The notes beneath the pieces were generated by a model, which was not told the DNA's origin, made no database searches, and was given only the letters and a program-made list of their open reading frames with translations. From NCBI RefSeq assembly GCF_021271205.1, contig NZ_JAIWKS010000001.1, forward strand, positions 310,001 to 374,000: DNA of 64,000 nucleotides. Reading direction: 5' to 3'. The translations under genes and the position numbers were made by a program. Shown here in pieces: positions 30,954 to 38,944 of the stretch. This DNA comes from Pseudomonas uvaldensis. Its GTDB lineage: Bacteria > Pseudomonadota > Gammaproteobacteria > Pseudomonadales > Pseudomonadaceae. Each line of letters begins with the position of its first letter. The first letter of the stretch is position 1.

Positions 30954-31502
30954 ATGACGGAACAAGTATCCACAAGCAGGTGCGACTCACCGTTACTTCA
31001 GGCGTTCGTCGATAACCGGGTGATCCTGGTCAAGATCGCAGCACGCATTACCGGTTGCCGGTCCCGCGCGGAAGATGTGGTACAGGATGCGTTTTTCCGG
31101 CTGCAATCGGCGCCCCAGATCACCTCTTCCATCAAGGCTCAGCTCAGCTACCTGTTCCAGATCGTGCGCAACCTGGCGATCGACCACTACCGCAAGCAGG
31201 CGCTGGAACAGAAATATTCGGGGCCGGAGGAGGAAGGACTGAACGTGGTGATCCAGGGTGCTTCGCCGGAAACGTCTCACATCAACTTTTCCACGCTGGA
31301 GCACATTGCCGACGCGCTGACCGAACTGCCCAGTCGCACCCGCTACGCCTTCGAGATGTACCGCCTGCACGGCGTCCCACAGAAGGACATCGCCAAGGAA
31401 CTGGGGGTCTCGCCGACTCTGGTGAACTTCATGATCCGCGACGCCCTGGTGCACTGCCGCAAGGTATCGGGGGTACGGGCTGACACCTTCTCCCGGCGCT
31501 GA
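30954..31502 (+). CDS. pvdS: ECF sigma factor PvdS
   Basis: A 182-residue extracytoplasmic-function sigma factor that directs RNA polymerase to iron-starvation promoters. Region 2 includes ITGCRSRAEDVVQDAFFRLQ and LSYLFQIVRNLAIDHYRKQ. Region 4 includes ALTELPSRTRYAFEMYRLHGVPQKDIAKELGVSPTLVNFMIRDALVHCRK. The ATG at 30954 is preceded by AAGGTGA; a GTG nine bases upstream is in frame. A Fur box lies in its promoter region. It is divergent from pvdL, and four matching PvdS boxes occur in this window. Activity is normally held by the anti-sigma factor FpvR, not encoded here. A perfect palindrome follows the stop. Confidence 0.96.
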   Translation: MTEQVSTSRCDSPLLQAFVDNRVILVKIAARITGCRSRAEDVVQDAFFRLQSAPQITSSIKAQLSYLFQIVRNLAIDHYRKQALEQKYSGPEEEGLNVVIQGASPETSHINFSTLEHIADALTELPSRTRYAFEMYRLHGVPQKDIAKELGVSPTLVNFMIRDALVHCRKVSGVRADTFSRR

Positions 31503-31518
31503 GGCTGTGTGTGTCAGT

Positions 31519-31561
31519 CCCGGTGTCATCGCGGGCAAGTCTTGCCCGCGATGACACCGGG
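31519..31561. repeat. Perfect REP palindrome after pvdS
   Basis: Two 21-base arms (31519-31539 and 31541-31561) are exact reverse complements around a single T; the inner part reads TCATCGCGGGCAAG, as in the REP element at 17547. It starts 16 bases after the pvdS stop, between convergent genes, and has no T run. It may serve as a transcript end or an mRNA-stabilising stem. Confidence 0.85.
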
Positions 31562-31574
31562 AGACCGCCCCGAT

Positions 31575-32588
31575 CTACATCAACGCACACCGCTCAAAAA
31601 ACCGCTCGCGCCCAAGGATCATCAGTGCCGCTCGCTTGTGAGGAAAGTCGAATTCCTTTTCACAGTGGAAACACTGGTTGTGCAGGTGGCCGATCATCCG
31701 TGCATTGTCGGCGCGGGGCTCGGCCACTACGCGCTGGGTGCGCGGGTCATCCAGGAACAGATAGTGCACCAGCGCCGACAGCCAGCTCGCCACCTTGTGC
31801 GGGCCCCGGTGCTGCTCTTCGCCCACCAGCATATGAATGCCACGATCGTAATCCGCCGCCTCATAGAACGGCGCGATACGATCCTCCTTGGCCCAATAGG
31901 CTTCGAAGTAGGCAAACGGCTGGTCGTCGAAACAACCGATCAAGGTCAGGACCCGTGGGTCGCGCTGCAACTTGTCCAGGTATTCGCGGTGCTGTTCCAG
32001 GCTGCCCTCCTCCTGCCAGAAGCTCGCCACCCGGGGACTGTTCTGCCAGCGATTGAAACGCGCCAGGTCCTGCTCGATTTCCAGCGTGCGCAAGGACACC
32101 CAGGCCCCCAGACGCGCATCGAAACGCCGATACACTTCGCCGCGCGGCTTCACGGGTCGACGCGGATGCCGCTTGCCGTCCGTGATGATCATCTGCTGCG
32201 GATAACTGCCATTGAATGACTCACCCAGCCAAGGTTGTGGCAACTGCCAGAACATCGTGCGCTCGCAGACATACTCGTCGGCCTGACCGGTGGCCGTCAG
32301 GAGGCCACTGAGCAAGGCTTCAACGGGGCGCTCAGCGAGGTGCCAGATCAGGCGCTGGCACTGCGGCTCTCGGGCAAACAGCCAATAGCAGGCTGCCCAA
32401 AGGGCCGGACCTACGGGCCGGTCGTTGATTTCCTGCAAATGCACCCGCCGCTCGGGGCCACGATCCAGGCGCAACCGGATCAGGGGTGCGCCTTCGAGCA
32501 TGAGGCTCAGATGGCGCTCGGTTTCATCGGCACCCAAGCGACGCCCACCGGGCAAGGGCAGCATGGTCGGTTGAAAGAGGTCAGGCAT
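31575..32588 (-). CDS. pvdYII: N5-hydroxyornithine acetyltransferase (PvdYII-like)
   Basis: A 337-residue GNAT protein of the siderophore acetyltransferase group (IucB/AlcB-like). The C-terminal half has the acetyl-CoA fold: FNRWQNSPRVASFWQEEGSLEQHREYLDKL, FAYFEAYWAKEDRIAPFYEAADYDRGIHMLVGEEQHRGPHKVASWLSALVHYLFLDDPRTQRVVAEPRADN. The N-terminus is a separate family-specific region. A perfect PvdS box precedes it (32626-32649). In fluorescent pseudomonads pvdYII next to pvdS makes N5-acetyl-N5-hydroxyornithine for the pyoverdine peptide, in place of the formyl form made by PvdF. That product is inferred from context; the hydroxylase PvdA is outside the window. Confidence 0.85.
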   Translation of the reverse strand: MPDLFQPTMLPLPGGRRLGADETERHLSLMLEGAPLIRLRLDRGPERRVHLQEINDRPVGPALWAACYWLFAREPQCQRLIWHLAERPVEALLSGLLTATGQADEYVCERTMFWQLPQPWLGESFNGSYPQQMIITDGKRHPRRPVKPRGEVYRRFDARLGAWVSLRTLEIEQDLARFNRWQNSPRVASFWQEEGSLEQHREYLDKLQRDPRVLTLIGCFDDQPFAYFEAYWAKEDRIAPFYEAADYDRGIHMLVGEEQHRGPHKVASWLSALVHYLFLDDPRTQRVVAEPRADNARMIGHLHNQCFHCEKEFDFPHKRAALMILGRERFFERCALM

Positions 32589-32625
32589 GGCAGAGGCTCG
32601 CGTGTTCGTCGATAGTCAACGTGGG

Positions 32626-32649
32626 ACGTGAGCCGGTAGGGGAAATTTA
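32626..32649 (-). promoter_or_regulatory. PvdS iron-starvation promoter upstream of the acetyltransferase
   Basis: On the minus strand TAAAT (32649-32645), 16 bases, then CGT (32628-32626) is an exact PvdS box. The CGT ends 37 bases before the acetyltransferase start. Confidence 0.8.
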
Positions 32650-32657
32650 GTCGCCGG

Positions 32658-33440
32658 TCAATGGCTGTGCACCGGCACCAGCGCTATCTGGTAAGGCTTG
32701 AAAATCGCCAACAGTTCACCGTTGTCCCGCAGCGTTTGCAGCAAGCGGGTAAATGCTTCGCCGGTGATCGGCGCCTGGGGCCGGATCAGCGCGTAGTGAT
32801 GGTAGATCTGATCGATACGATCGGAGATCAGCAATTGGGGACCTACTTCGGGATTGCGCAAGATGTAATCGTGCAGGTACGAACGGGTCACCAGCGCCAT
32901 GTCAACGCGCCCACGCAGGACCATCAACAGGTTGCTGTCGTGGGAATACGTCAGCGTGGCGTTGTACTGGCCGATCAGGAATTTGGGGTCGGCGTTGAAT
33001 TCGGCAAAGGCGTAGTGGTAGCCACTGAACAGGGCCAGGCGCTTGCCCCTGAGATCGGCGAAATAGCTTTGCTGGCGATCTGGCTGGCGCTGGGTGACGA
33101 AGATCTCCGCGTCCTCCAGGCCCATGTCCACCGCCGTATGGGGCACGTCTTTCCAGCCCCATTCGGGGTTCTCGAAAATCGCCATGTCCACCCGGCCCTG
33201 CTTGAAATCATTGAAGCGGCGCGGGATCGACGTTGGCACCAGCACGAACTGATAGTCAGTCTGGGAGCGATTCAGGGCCTCGACCAGTTGCGGCAACAAG
33301 CCGGTGTCGGCTCCATTCTCGGGACGGACCGTATAAGGCGGAAAATGCGCGGCACCGATACGGACCAATTGCGCCGCCGAAGCGGGCAAGACCAGGAAAA
33401 CGGCCAGTGCGGCCAGTAGAACACGGGAGGTCATCCCCAT
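32658..33440 (-). CDS. Periplasmic solute-binding protein, family 3
   Basis: A protein of about 260 residues with a signal peptide (TSRVLLAALAVFLVLPASA) and a single SBP_bac_3 fold: QLVRIGAAHFPPYTVRPENGADTGLLPQLVEALN, FKQGRVDMAIFENPEWGWKD, VLRGRVDMALVTRSYL and a C-terminal LLQTLRDNGELLAIFKPYQI. Candidate starts are ATG at 33440 or 33434, with a further upstream frame to 33479; none has a strong ribosome site, so the 5' end is uncertain. There is no ABC permease or ATPase beside it, so it is an orphan binding protein. The ligand is unknown. Its stop codon lies just upstream of the PvdS box for the acetyltransferase. Confidence 0.75.
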   Translation of the reverse strand: MGMTSRVLLAALAVFLVLPASAAQLVRIGAAHFPPYTVRPENGADTGLLPQLVEALNRSQTDYQFVLVPTSIPRRFNDFKQGRVDMAIFENPEWGWKDVPHTAVDMGLEDAEIFVTQRQPDRQQSYFADLRGKRLALFSGYHYAFAEFNADPKFLIGQYNATLTYSHDSNLLMVLRGRVDMALVTRSYLHDYILRNPEVGPQLLISDRIDQIYHHYALIRPQAPITGEAFTRLLQTLRDNGELLAIFKPYQIALVPVHSH

Positions 33441-33544
33441 CGTCGAACACGTCAAGGTCACCCACTCCCCATAAGTCATACATTCAAGCTAGGCGGTTTC
33501 AGCCATTTGGCCAGCCACTTGGCCAGCGAATGGGACAGCCCTGT

Positions 33545-34171
33545 TTATTGTTTTTCTTCAAGCACCAGGATCAATGCCTGTTCGGCCAGGTCATCCAGAC
33601 TCAGGCTGCCTTCGGCCCGAAACCAGGTGGTGGTCCAGGACAATGCACCTGTAAGGAACCGCCGGGTGATGGCCACGTCTGCGCGAATATACCCGGCATC
33701 CTTGGCCTGACCCAACACCTCCAGCCACAACTGCTCATAAATATCGCGCAAGGCCAGCACCCGCCGCTGCCCGTCCTCGGATAACGAGCGCCATTCATAG
33801 ACCAGCACGGCCATCGCCTCGCCGGTTCCGCCCATGATCGACTGCAGTTCGCAACGGATCAGCGCCAGCACCCGTTCACGCACACTGCCCGCCTCGGCCA
33901 GGGCTGCTCGCATCAGCGCAGTGTTGTAGCGGACGGTTTCTTCCATCACCGCCCGCAAAATCTCATCCTTGCTCTTGAAGTGATGAAAGATGCTGCCGGA
34001 CTGGATACCCACGGCACTCGCCAGGTCACGCACCGTGGTGCGTTCGAAGCCTTTGTTGCGAAACAGGTGAGCGGCTGTCTGGAGCAGCTTGCCGCGCGCG
34101 CTGTCCGGATCGGTCAGTTGCCCGAGTTCAACCAACTCCCGCATCACCTTGAGGGCTTTTTGCTCATCCAC
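33545..34171 (-). CDS. TetR-family repressor (AtuR-like)
   Basis: A 208-residue TetR regulator. The N-terminal helix-turn-helix is RGKLLQTAAHLFRNKGFERTTVRDLASAVGIQSGSIFHHFKSKDEILRAVM (about residues 25-75), followed by an all-helical ligand domain. The start is GTG at 34171 with GGAGAG five bases upstream. It is divergent from atuA, and the gap holds two near-identical palindromic sites (34228-34245, 34271-34288). In P. aeruginosa AtuR represses the acyclic-terpene genes through two inverted repeats in the atuR-atuA gap. The match in layout supports an AtuR-type role, but the inducer may differ because the cluster is reduced. Confidence 0.8.
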   Translation of the reverse strand: MDEQKALKVMRELVELGQLTDPDSARGKLLQTAAHLFRNKGFERTTVRDLASAVGIQSGSIFHHFKSKDEILRAVMEETVRYNTALMRAALAEAGSVRERVLALIRCELQSIMGGTGEAMAVLVYEWRSLSEDGQRRVLALRDIYEQLWLEVLGQAKDAGYIRADVAITRRFLTGALSWTTTWFRAEGSLSLDDLAEQALILVLEEKQ

Positions 34172-34227
34172 CCTTTCTCTCCTACAGTCGTTCGACGTGG
34201 CGCCGGCAATTTAAGCCGGGTGGATCA

Positions 34228-34245
34228 ACCAAGCAAGCGCTCGGG
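34228..34245. promoter_or_regulatory. Candidate AtuR operator 1
   Basis: ACCAAGCAAGCGCTCGGG; its reverse complement agrees with operator 2 at 16 of 18 positions. It lies 56 bases from the repressor GTG. Confidence 0.6.
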
Positions 34246-34270
34246 CCAAAGAACTCAACGCCGTTTACAG

Positions 34271-34288
34271 ACCAAGCGCTTGCTTGGT
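34271..34288. promoter_or_regulatory. Candidate AtuR operator 2
   Basis: ACCAAGCGCTTGCTTGGT is an imperfect palindrome centred 43 bases from operator 1 and 33 bases before the atuA ATG, where a bound repressor would block the promoter. Confidence 0.65.
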
Positions 34289-34321
34289 AGTCTCGGACCA
34301 CGTTTGCTGGAGGGATTCCCC

Positions 34322-36112
34322 ATGCCAAGCACGATCCGTATCGGTTGCGCCAGCGCCTTCTGGGGCGACACCCGTGTTGCCGCGGCGCAGCTGGTCGAAG
34401 GTGGAAACCTGAATTACCTGGTGTTCGACTACCTGGCCGAGATTACGCTCTCGATCATGGCCGGCGCACGCTTGAAAGACCCTCGGGCGGGTTATGCCAC
34501 AGACTTCGTCGAAGTGCTGGCGCCGCTACTCCAGCGTTTGCAAGCTGGCGCCATCCGTGTCATCAGCAACGCCGGCGGGGTCAACCCCCAGGCATGTGCC
34601 GCCGCCCTGCAAGCGGCCTGCGACGCCGCGGGCGTGTCGTTGAAGATCGCCGTGCTGCTGGGGGACGATCTGCAATCACAGAGCCAACGGCTCGCCGAAC
34701 AGGGAATCCGCGAGATGTTCAGCGGCGAGCCATTGCCCTGGACCTGTATTTCCACCAACGCCTACCTCGGAGCCCCCGGCATTGTCGAAGCCCTGCGCCT
34801 GGGCGCCGATATCGTGATCACCGGCCGCGTAGTGGACAGTGCGGTGGTCAGCGCCGCATTGGTGCACGAATTCGGCTGGGCCTGGCACGACTACGACAAA
34901 CTGGCCCAGGCCGCATTGGCCGGGCACCTCATCGAATGTGGCGCCCAATGCACGGGCGGCAATTTCACCGACTGGCGGGACGTACCGGATTACGAGCACA
35001 TCGGCTTTCCTATCGTCGAAGTCAGCGCGGACGGCCAGTTCATCGTCACTAAAGTCGAAGGCACCGGCGGGCTGGTCACGCCGCTGACCGTCGGCGAGCA
35101 ACTGCTCTATGAAATCGGCGACCCGCAGGGCTATCTGCTGCCGGATGTGATCTGTGACTTCAGCCACGTCAAGTTGATCCAGCAAGGCAAGCAGGCAGTC
35201 CGCGTCCATGGCGCCAGGGGGCTGCCGCCCACCGATCGCTACAAGGTGTGCGCCACCTGGCCAGACGGCTTTCGCTGCACGGCCCTGTGCCTGATCGCCG
35301 GCATCGATGCGGTGGCCAAGGCCGAACGGGTCAGCCAGGCGATTATCGCCAGAACCTCGCACATGTTTATCCAGCAGGGATGGGCGCCTTACAGCGAAGT
35401 GAACGTCGAGTTGCTGGGCAGCGAGGCCACTTATGGCCACCACGGCCAACGCCAGGACAGTCGCGAAGTGCTGATCAAACTGGCGGTGCGCCACCCGGAA
35501 CGCCCGGCACTAGTACTGTTTTCCCGGGAAATCGCCCAGGCTGCCACCGCCATGGCGCCGGGCCTGACCGGTCTGGCGGGCGGCCGTCCGACGGTACAGC
35601 CGCTGATTCGCCTCTTCTCGTTCCTGATCGCCAAAACCGCCTGCCCACTCGAAATCGAACTCGACGGCCAGCGCCACCCTTGTGCCCTGCCCGTGCCCGA
35701 GCCCCTGGAAACCCGCGAATTGCCCGTTGCCCCGCAACTGCCCAAACCCCATGGCCGGGCCGATGCCAGCGTCCCGTTGGTCAAGCTGGCGGTGGCCCGT
35801 TCCGGCGACAAGGGCAACCACAGCAACATCGGCGTGATCGCCCGGGAACCCGAATATTTACCGTGGATCGCCGAGGCGCTGACGCCGGAGGTGATGGTCG
35901 ACTGGATGAGCCACGTACTCGACCCGTTGCTGGGCCGCGTCGAACGCTGGTACCTGCCGGGCACCCACAGCCTGAACTTCCTGTTGGAAAACGCCCTCGG
36001 CGGTGGTGGTGTCGCCAGCCTGCGCATCGACCCCCAAGGCAAGGCGTTCGCACAACAATTGCTGGAGATCCAGATTCCGGTCCCCCAGGACATCGCCGAC
36101 CGGGTCAACTGA
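34322..36112 (+). CDS. atuA: AtuA-family protein (DUF1446)
   Basis: A 596-residue protein: MPSTIRIGCASAFWGDTRVAAAQLVEGGNLNYLVFDYLAEITLSIMAG. The DUF1446 core spans about residues 5-450. A C-terminal AtuA-like domain (about 480-590) carries VPLVKLAVARSGDKGNHSNIGVIAREPEYLPW. GGAGG precedes the ATG at 34322. The family is required for acyclic terpene use in P. aeruginosa, but its biochemical role is not established. It is the first gene of an operon with carboxyltransferase, dehydrogenase and biotin carboxylase genes and is controlled by the divergent TetR gene. Confidence 0.88.
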   Translation: MPSTIRIGCASAFWGDTRVAAAQLVEGGNLNYLVFDYLAEITLSIMAGARLKDPRAGYATDFVEVLAPLLQRLQAGAIRVISNAGGVNPQACAAALQAACDAAGVSLKIAVLLGDDLQSQSQRLAEQGIREMFSGEPLPWTCISTNAYLGAPGIVEALRLGADIVITGRVVDSAVVSAALVHEFGWAWHDYDKLAQAALAGHLIECGAQCTGGNFTDWRDVPDYEHIGFPIVEVSADGQFIVTKVEGTGGLVTPLTVGEQLLYEIGDPQGYLLPDVICDFSHVKLIQQGKQAVRVHGARGLPPTDRYKVCATWPDGFRCTALCLIAGIDAVAKAERVSQAIIARTSHMFIQQGWAPYSEVNVELLGSEATYGHHGQRQDSREVLIKLAVRHPERPALVLFSREIAQAATAMAPGLTGLAGGRPTVQPLIRLFSFLIAKTACPLEIELDGQRHPCALPVPEPLETRELPVAPQLPKPHGRADASVPLVKLAVARSGDKGNHSNIGVIAREPEYLPWIAEALTPEVMVDWMSHVLDPLLGRVERWYLPGTHSLNFLLENALGGGGVASLRIDPQGKAFAQQLLEIQIPVPQDIADRVN

Positions 36113-36142
36113 TGCAAACGTGTCCGACAAGGAGCCATGGCC

Positions 36143-37759
36143 ATGCCCGTCATCGAATCGCACCTGGACCCGCACGGCGCTGACTTCGCCCGCAATCATG
36201 CGGCAATGCTGGCCGCTGTGGAGCAACTGCGCCGACTCGAACAGACCATGCTGGAGAAAGCCGCCCAGGCCCAGGCCCGATTCGACCAGCGCGGCCAATT
36301 GCTGCCGCGCCAACGCCTGAACCTGCTGCTCGATCCCGGTGCGCCGTTCCTCGAACTGGCGAGCCTGGCCGGCTACAAGCTCCATGAAGACAAGGATGGC
36401 AGCGAGGCCGGCGGCGGCTTGATCGCGGGTATCGGCTTTGTCTGCGGCGTACGGGTGTTGGTGATGGCGAATAACAGCGCCATCAAGGGCGGCACCATTT
36501 CCCCCAGCGGCCTGCAAAAGACCCTGCGCCTGCAACAGATCGCCATGGAAAACCGACTCCCACTCATCACCCTCGCCGAAAGCGGCGGTGCCAATCTCAA
36601 CTATGCCGCACAGATTTTCATCGAAGGCGCGCGCAGCTTCGCCAACCAGGCTCGGATGTCGGCCATGGGCCTGCCGCAGATCACCGTGGTGCACGGTTCG
36701 GCCACCGCCGGCGGCGCTTATCAACCGGGCTTGTCGGATTACGTCGTGGTGGTGCGCGACAAGGCGCGGCTGTTCCTGGCCGGACCGCCGCTGCTCAAGG
36801 CCGCCACCGGTGAAGTGGCCACCGAGGAAGAACTGGGCGGGGCGCAGATGCATGCCCAGGTGGCGGGCACCGCCGAATACCTGGCTGAGAACGACGCCGA
36901 CGGCATCCGCCTGGCCCGGGAAATCGTCAGCCTGCTGCCCTGGAATGCGCAGTTGCCGCCACGACCTGAACGAACCTGGGCAGAACCGCGCTACGCCGCC
37001 GAAGAACTGTTGGGCGTCGTCCCCGATGACCCGAAGAAACCCTACGATGTGCGAGAAATCATTGCCCGCCTCGCCGACGGCTCGAACTTTCTCGACTTCA
37101 AGCGCGAATTCGACCCCCATACGGTCTGCGGCCACTTGCACATTCGCGGTCATGCCTGCGGCGTGATCGGCAACAACGGCCCGATCACGCCCAAGGGCGC
37201 GAGCAAGGCGGCGCAGTTCATCCAACTCTGTGACCAGAGCCGCACGCCTCTGCTGTTCCTGCACAACACCACCGGGTTCATGGTGGGCACCGAGGCGGAA
37301 CAGCAAGGCGTGATCAAACACGGTGCCAAGATGATCCAGGCCGTGGCCAACGCCCGCGTACCCAAGCTCACGATCGTGGTGGGCGGTTCCTACGGTGCCG
37401 GCAACTACGCCATGTGCGGGCGCGGGCTGGATCCGCGTTTCATCTTCGCCTGGCCCAACAGCCACACGGCCGTGATGGGTGGCGCCCAGGCCGGCAAGGT
37501 GCTGCGCATCGTCACCGAAGCCGCGCAACTCAGGAACGGCGTCACTCCCGACCCGAAGATGCTGGACCTGCTCGAACACACCACCGCGCAGACGCTCGAC
37601 AGCCAGTCCACCGCCCTCTACGGCAGTGCCAACCTGTGGGACGACGGGCTCATCGACCCGCGAGACACCCGCACGCTGCTGGGCTACCTGCTGGACATCT
37701 GCCACGAGGCCGAGGCCCGCCCACTGCAATCCAACAGTTTCGGAGTCGCCCGTTTCTGA
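36143..37759 (+). CDS. atuC: Acyl-CoA carboxylase beta subunit (AtuC/geranyl-CoA or methylcrotonyl-CoA type)
   Basis: A 538-residue carboxyltransferase that moves CO2 from carboxybiotin to an enoyl-CoA. N-terminal crotonase-like half: ARFDQRGQLLPRQRLNLLLDPGAPFLELASLAG, SAIKGGTISPSGLQKTLR, LAESGGANL, HGSATAGGAYQPGLSDY. C-terminal half: PYDVREIIARLADGSNFLDFKREF, GRGLDPRFIFAWPNSHTAVMGGAQAGKV. The ATG at 36143 is preferred over 36137 because AAGGAG sits eight bases away. Gene order with atuA, atuD and atuF points to the geranyl-CoA carboxylase branch rather than the leucine-pathway MCC, but the substrate pocket was not compared. It pairs with the alpha subunit at 38941. Confidence 0.88.
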   Translation: MPVIESHLDPHGADFARNHAAMLAAVEQLRRLEQTMLEKAAQAQARFDQRGQLLPRQRLNLLLDPGAPFLELASLAGYKLHEDKDGSEAGGGLIAGIGFVCGVRVLVMANNSAIKGGTISPSGLQKTLRLQQIAMENRLPLITLAESGGANLNYAAQIFIEGARSFANQARMSAMGLPQITVVHGSATAGGAYQPGLSDYVVVVRDKARLFLAGPPLLKAATGEVATEEELGGAQMHAQVAGTAEYLAENDADGIRLAREIVSLLPWNAQLPPRPERTWAEPRYAAEELLGVVPDDPKKPYDVREIIARLADGSNFLDFKREFDPHTVCGHLHIRGHACGVIGNNGPITPKGASKAAQFIQLCDQSRTPLLFLHNTTGFMVGTEAEQQGVIKHGAKMIQAVANARVPKLTIVVGGSYGAGNYAMCGRGLDPRFIFAWPNSHTAVMGGAQAGKVLRIVTEAAQLRNGVTPDPKMLDLLEHTTAQTLDSQSTALYGSANLWDDGLIDPRDTRTLLGYLLDICHEAEARPLQSNSFGVARF

Positions 37760-37786
37760 CCGCAGCCGCCCAGGAGAGCAACGAAC

Positions 37787-38944
37787 ATGATCTTCACCCA
37801 GGAACACGAAGCACTGCGGCGCACCGTTCGCCAGTTTGTCGACCGCGACATCAACCCCTACGTCGACGAATGGGAAAAGGCCGGGCGTTTTCCAATCCAT
37901 GAGATTTTCCGCAAGGCCGGCGACTTGGGATTGCTGGGGATCTCCAAGCCGCAAGCCTTTGGCGGCATGGGCCTGGACTACAGTTATTCGATCGTCGCGG
38001 CCGAGGCGTTCGGCACCATCCATTGCGGCGGCGTGCCGATGTCCATCGGCGTCCAGACCGACATGTGTACCCCGGCCCTGGCACGTTTCGGCTCCGATGA
38101 ACTACGCGAAACATTCCTGCGCCCGGCCATCCGTGGCGACCAGGTGGGTTGCATCGGCGTGTCTGAAACCGGCGCCGGTTCCGATGTCGCCAGCCTCAAG
38201 ACCACGGCGCGCAAGGATGGCGAAGACTATGTCATCAATGGCAGCAAGATGTGGATCACCAATGCGCCAAGCGCCGACTTCATCTGCCTGCTGGCCAACA
38301 CGTCGGACGACAAGCCGCACCTCAACAAATCGCTGATCATGGTGCCCATGGACAGCCCCGGCATCAGCCTCGGTGCGCACTTGGACAAGCTGGGCATGCG
38401 CAGCTCGGAAACCGCCCCGGTGTTCTTCGATGACGTGCGGGTGCCGCAACGCAATCGCATCGGCCAGGAAGGTGCCGGGTTCATGATGCAGATGATCCAG
38501 TTCCAGGAGGAACGGCTGTTCGGTGCCGCGAACATGATCATGGGTCTGGAACGCTGCGTCGACAGCACCATCGAGTACTGCCGGGAACGCAAGACCTTCG
38601 ATACAGCGCTCATCGACAACCAAGTGATCCACTTCCGCCTGGCAGAACTGGCGAGCGAAATCGAATGCCTGCGGGCGCTGGTCTACCAGGCCACCGAGCA
38701 ATACATCAACGGACAGGACGTCACGCGGCTGGCTTCCATGGCCAAGCTCAAGGCCGGGCGCCTGAGCCGGGAAGTCACCGACAGTTGTCTGCAATACTGG
38801 GGCGGCATGGGGTTCATGTGGGACAACCCGGTGGCGCGGGCCTATCGCGACGTCCGGCTGGTGTCCATTGGCGCCGGAGCGGATGAAATCATGCTCGGCA
38901 TCATCTGCAAGCTGATGGGGATTTTGCCGGGGAAGAAGAAATGA
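37787..38944 (+). CDS. atuD: Acyl-CoA dehydrogenase (AtuD-like)
   Basis: A 385-residue FAD-dependent acyl-CoA dehydrogenase: N-terminal helical domain (MIFTQEHEALRRTVRQFVDRDINPYVDEWEKAGRFP), middle beta domain with GCIGVSETGAGSDVASLKTTARKDGEDYVINGSKMWITNA, and C-terminal helices with ERLFGAANMIMGLERCVD, QYWGGMGFMWDNPVARAYRDVRLVSIGAGADEIMLGIICK. AGGAGAG lies upstream of the ATG. It should form a 2,3-enoyl-CoA such as a citronellyl- to geranyl-CoA type product if the Atu assignment holds. Its stop overlaps the start of the alpha subunit gene by four bases. Confidence 0.88.
   Translation: MIFTQEHEALRRTVRQFVDRDINPYVDEWEKAGRFPIHEIFRKAGDLGLLGISKPQAFGGMGLDYSYSIVAAEAFGTIHCGGVPMSIGVQTDMCTPALARFGSDELRETFLRPAIRGDQVGCIGVSETGAGSDVASLKTTARKDGEDYVINGSKMWITNAPSADFICLLANTSDDKPHLNKSLIMVPMDSPGISLGAHLDKLGMRSSETAPVFFDDVRVPQRNRIGQEGAGFMMQMIQFQEERLFGAANMIMGLERCVDSTIEYCRERKTFDTALIDNQVIHFRLAELASEIECLRALVYQATEQYINGQDVTRLASMAKLKAGRLSREVTDSCLQYWGGMGFMWDNPVARAYRDVRLVSIGAGADEIMLGIICKLMGILPGKKK

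Noticed and set aside
32658..33479. Transport operon around the family 3 binding protein
   Set aside because: No ABC permease or ATPase genes adjoin it; the gene is an orphan in this window.
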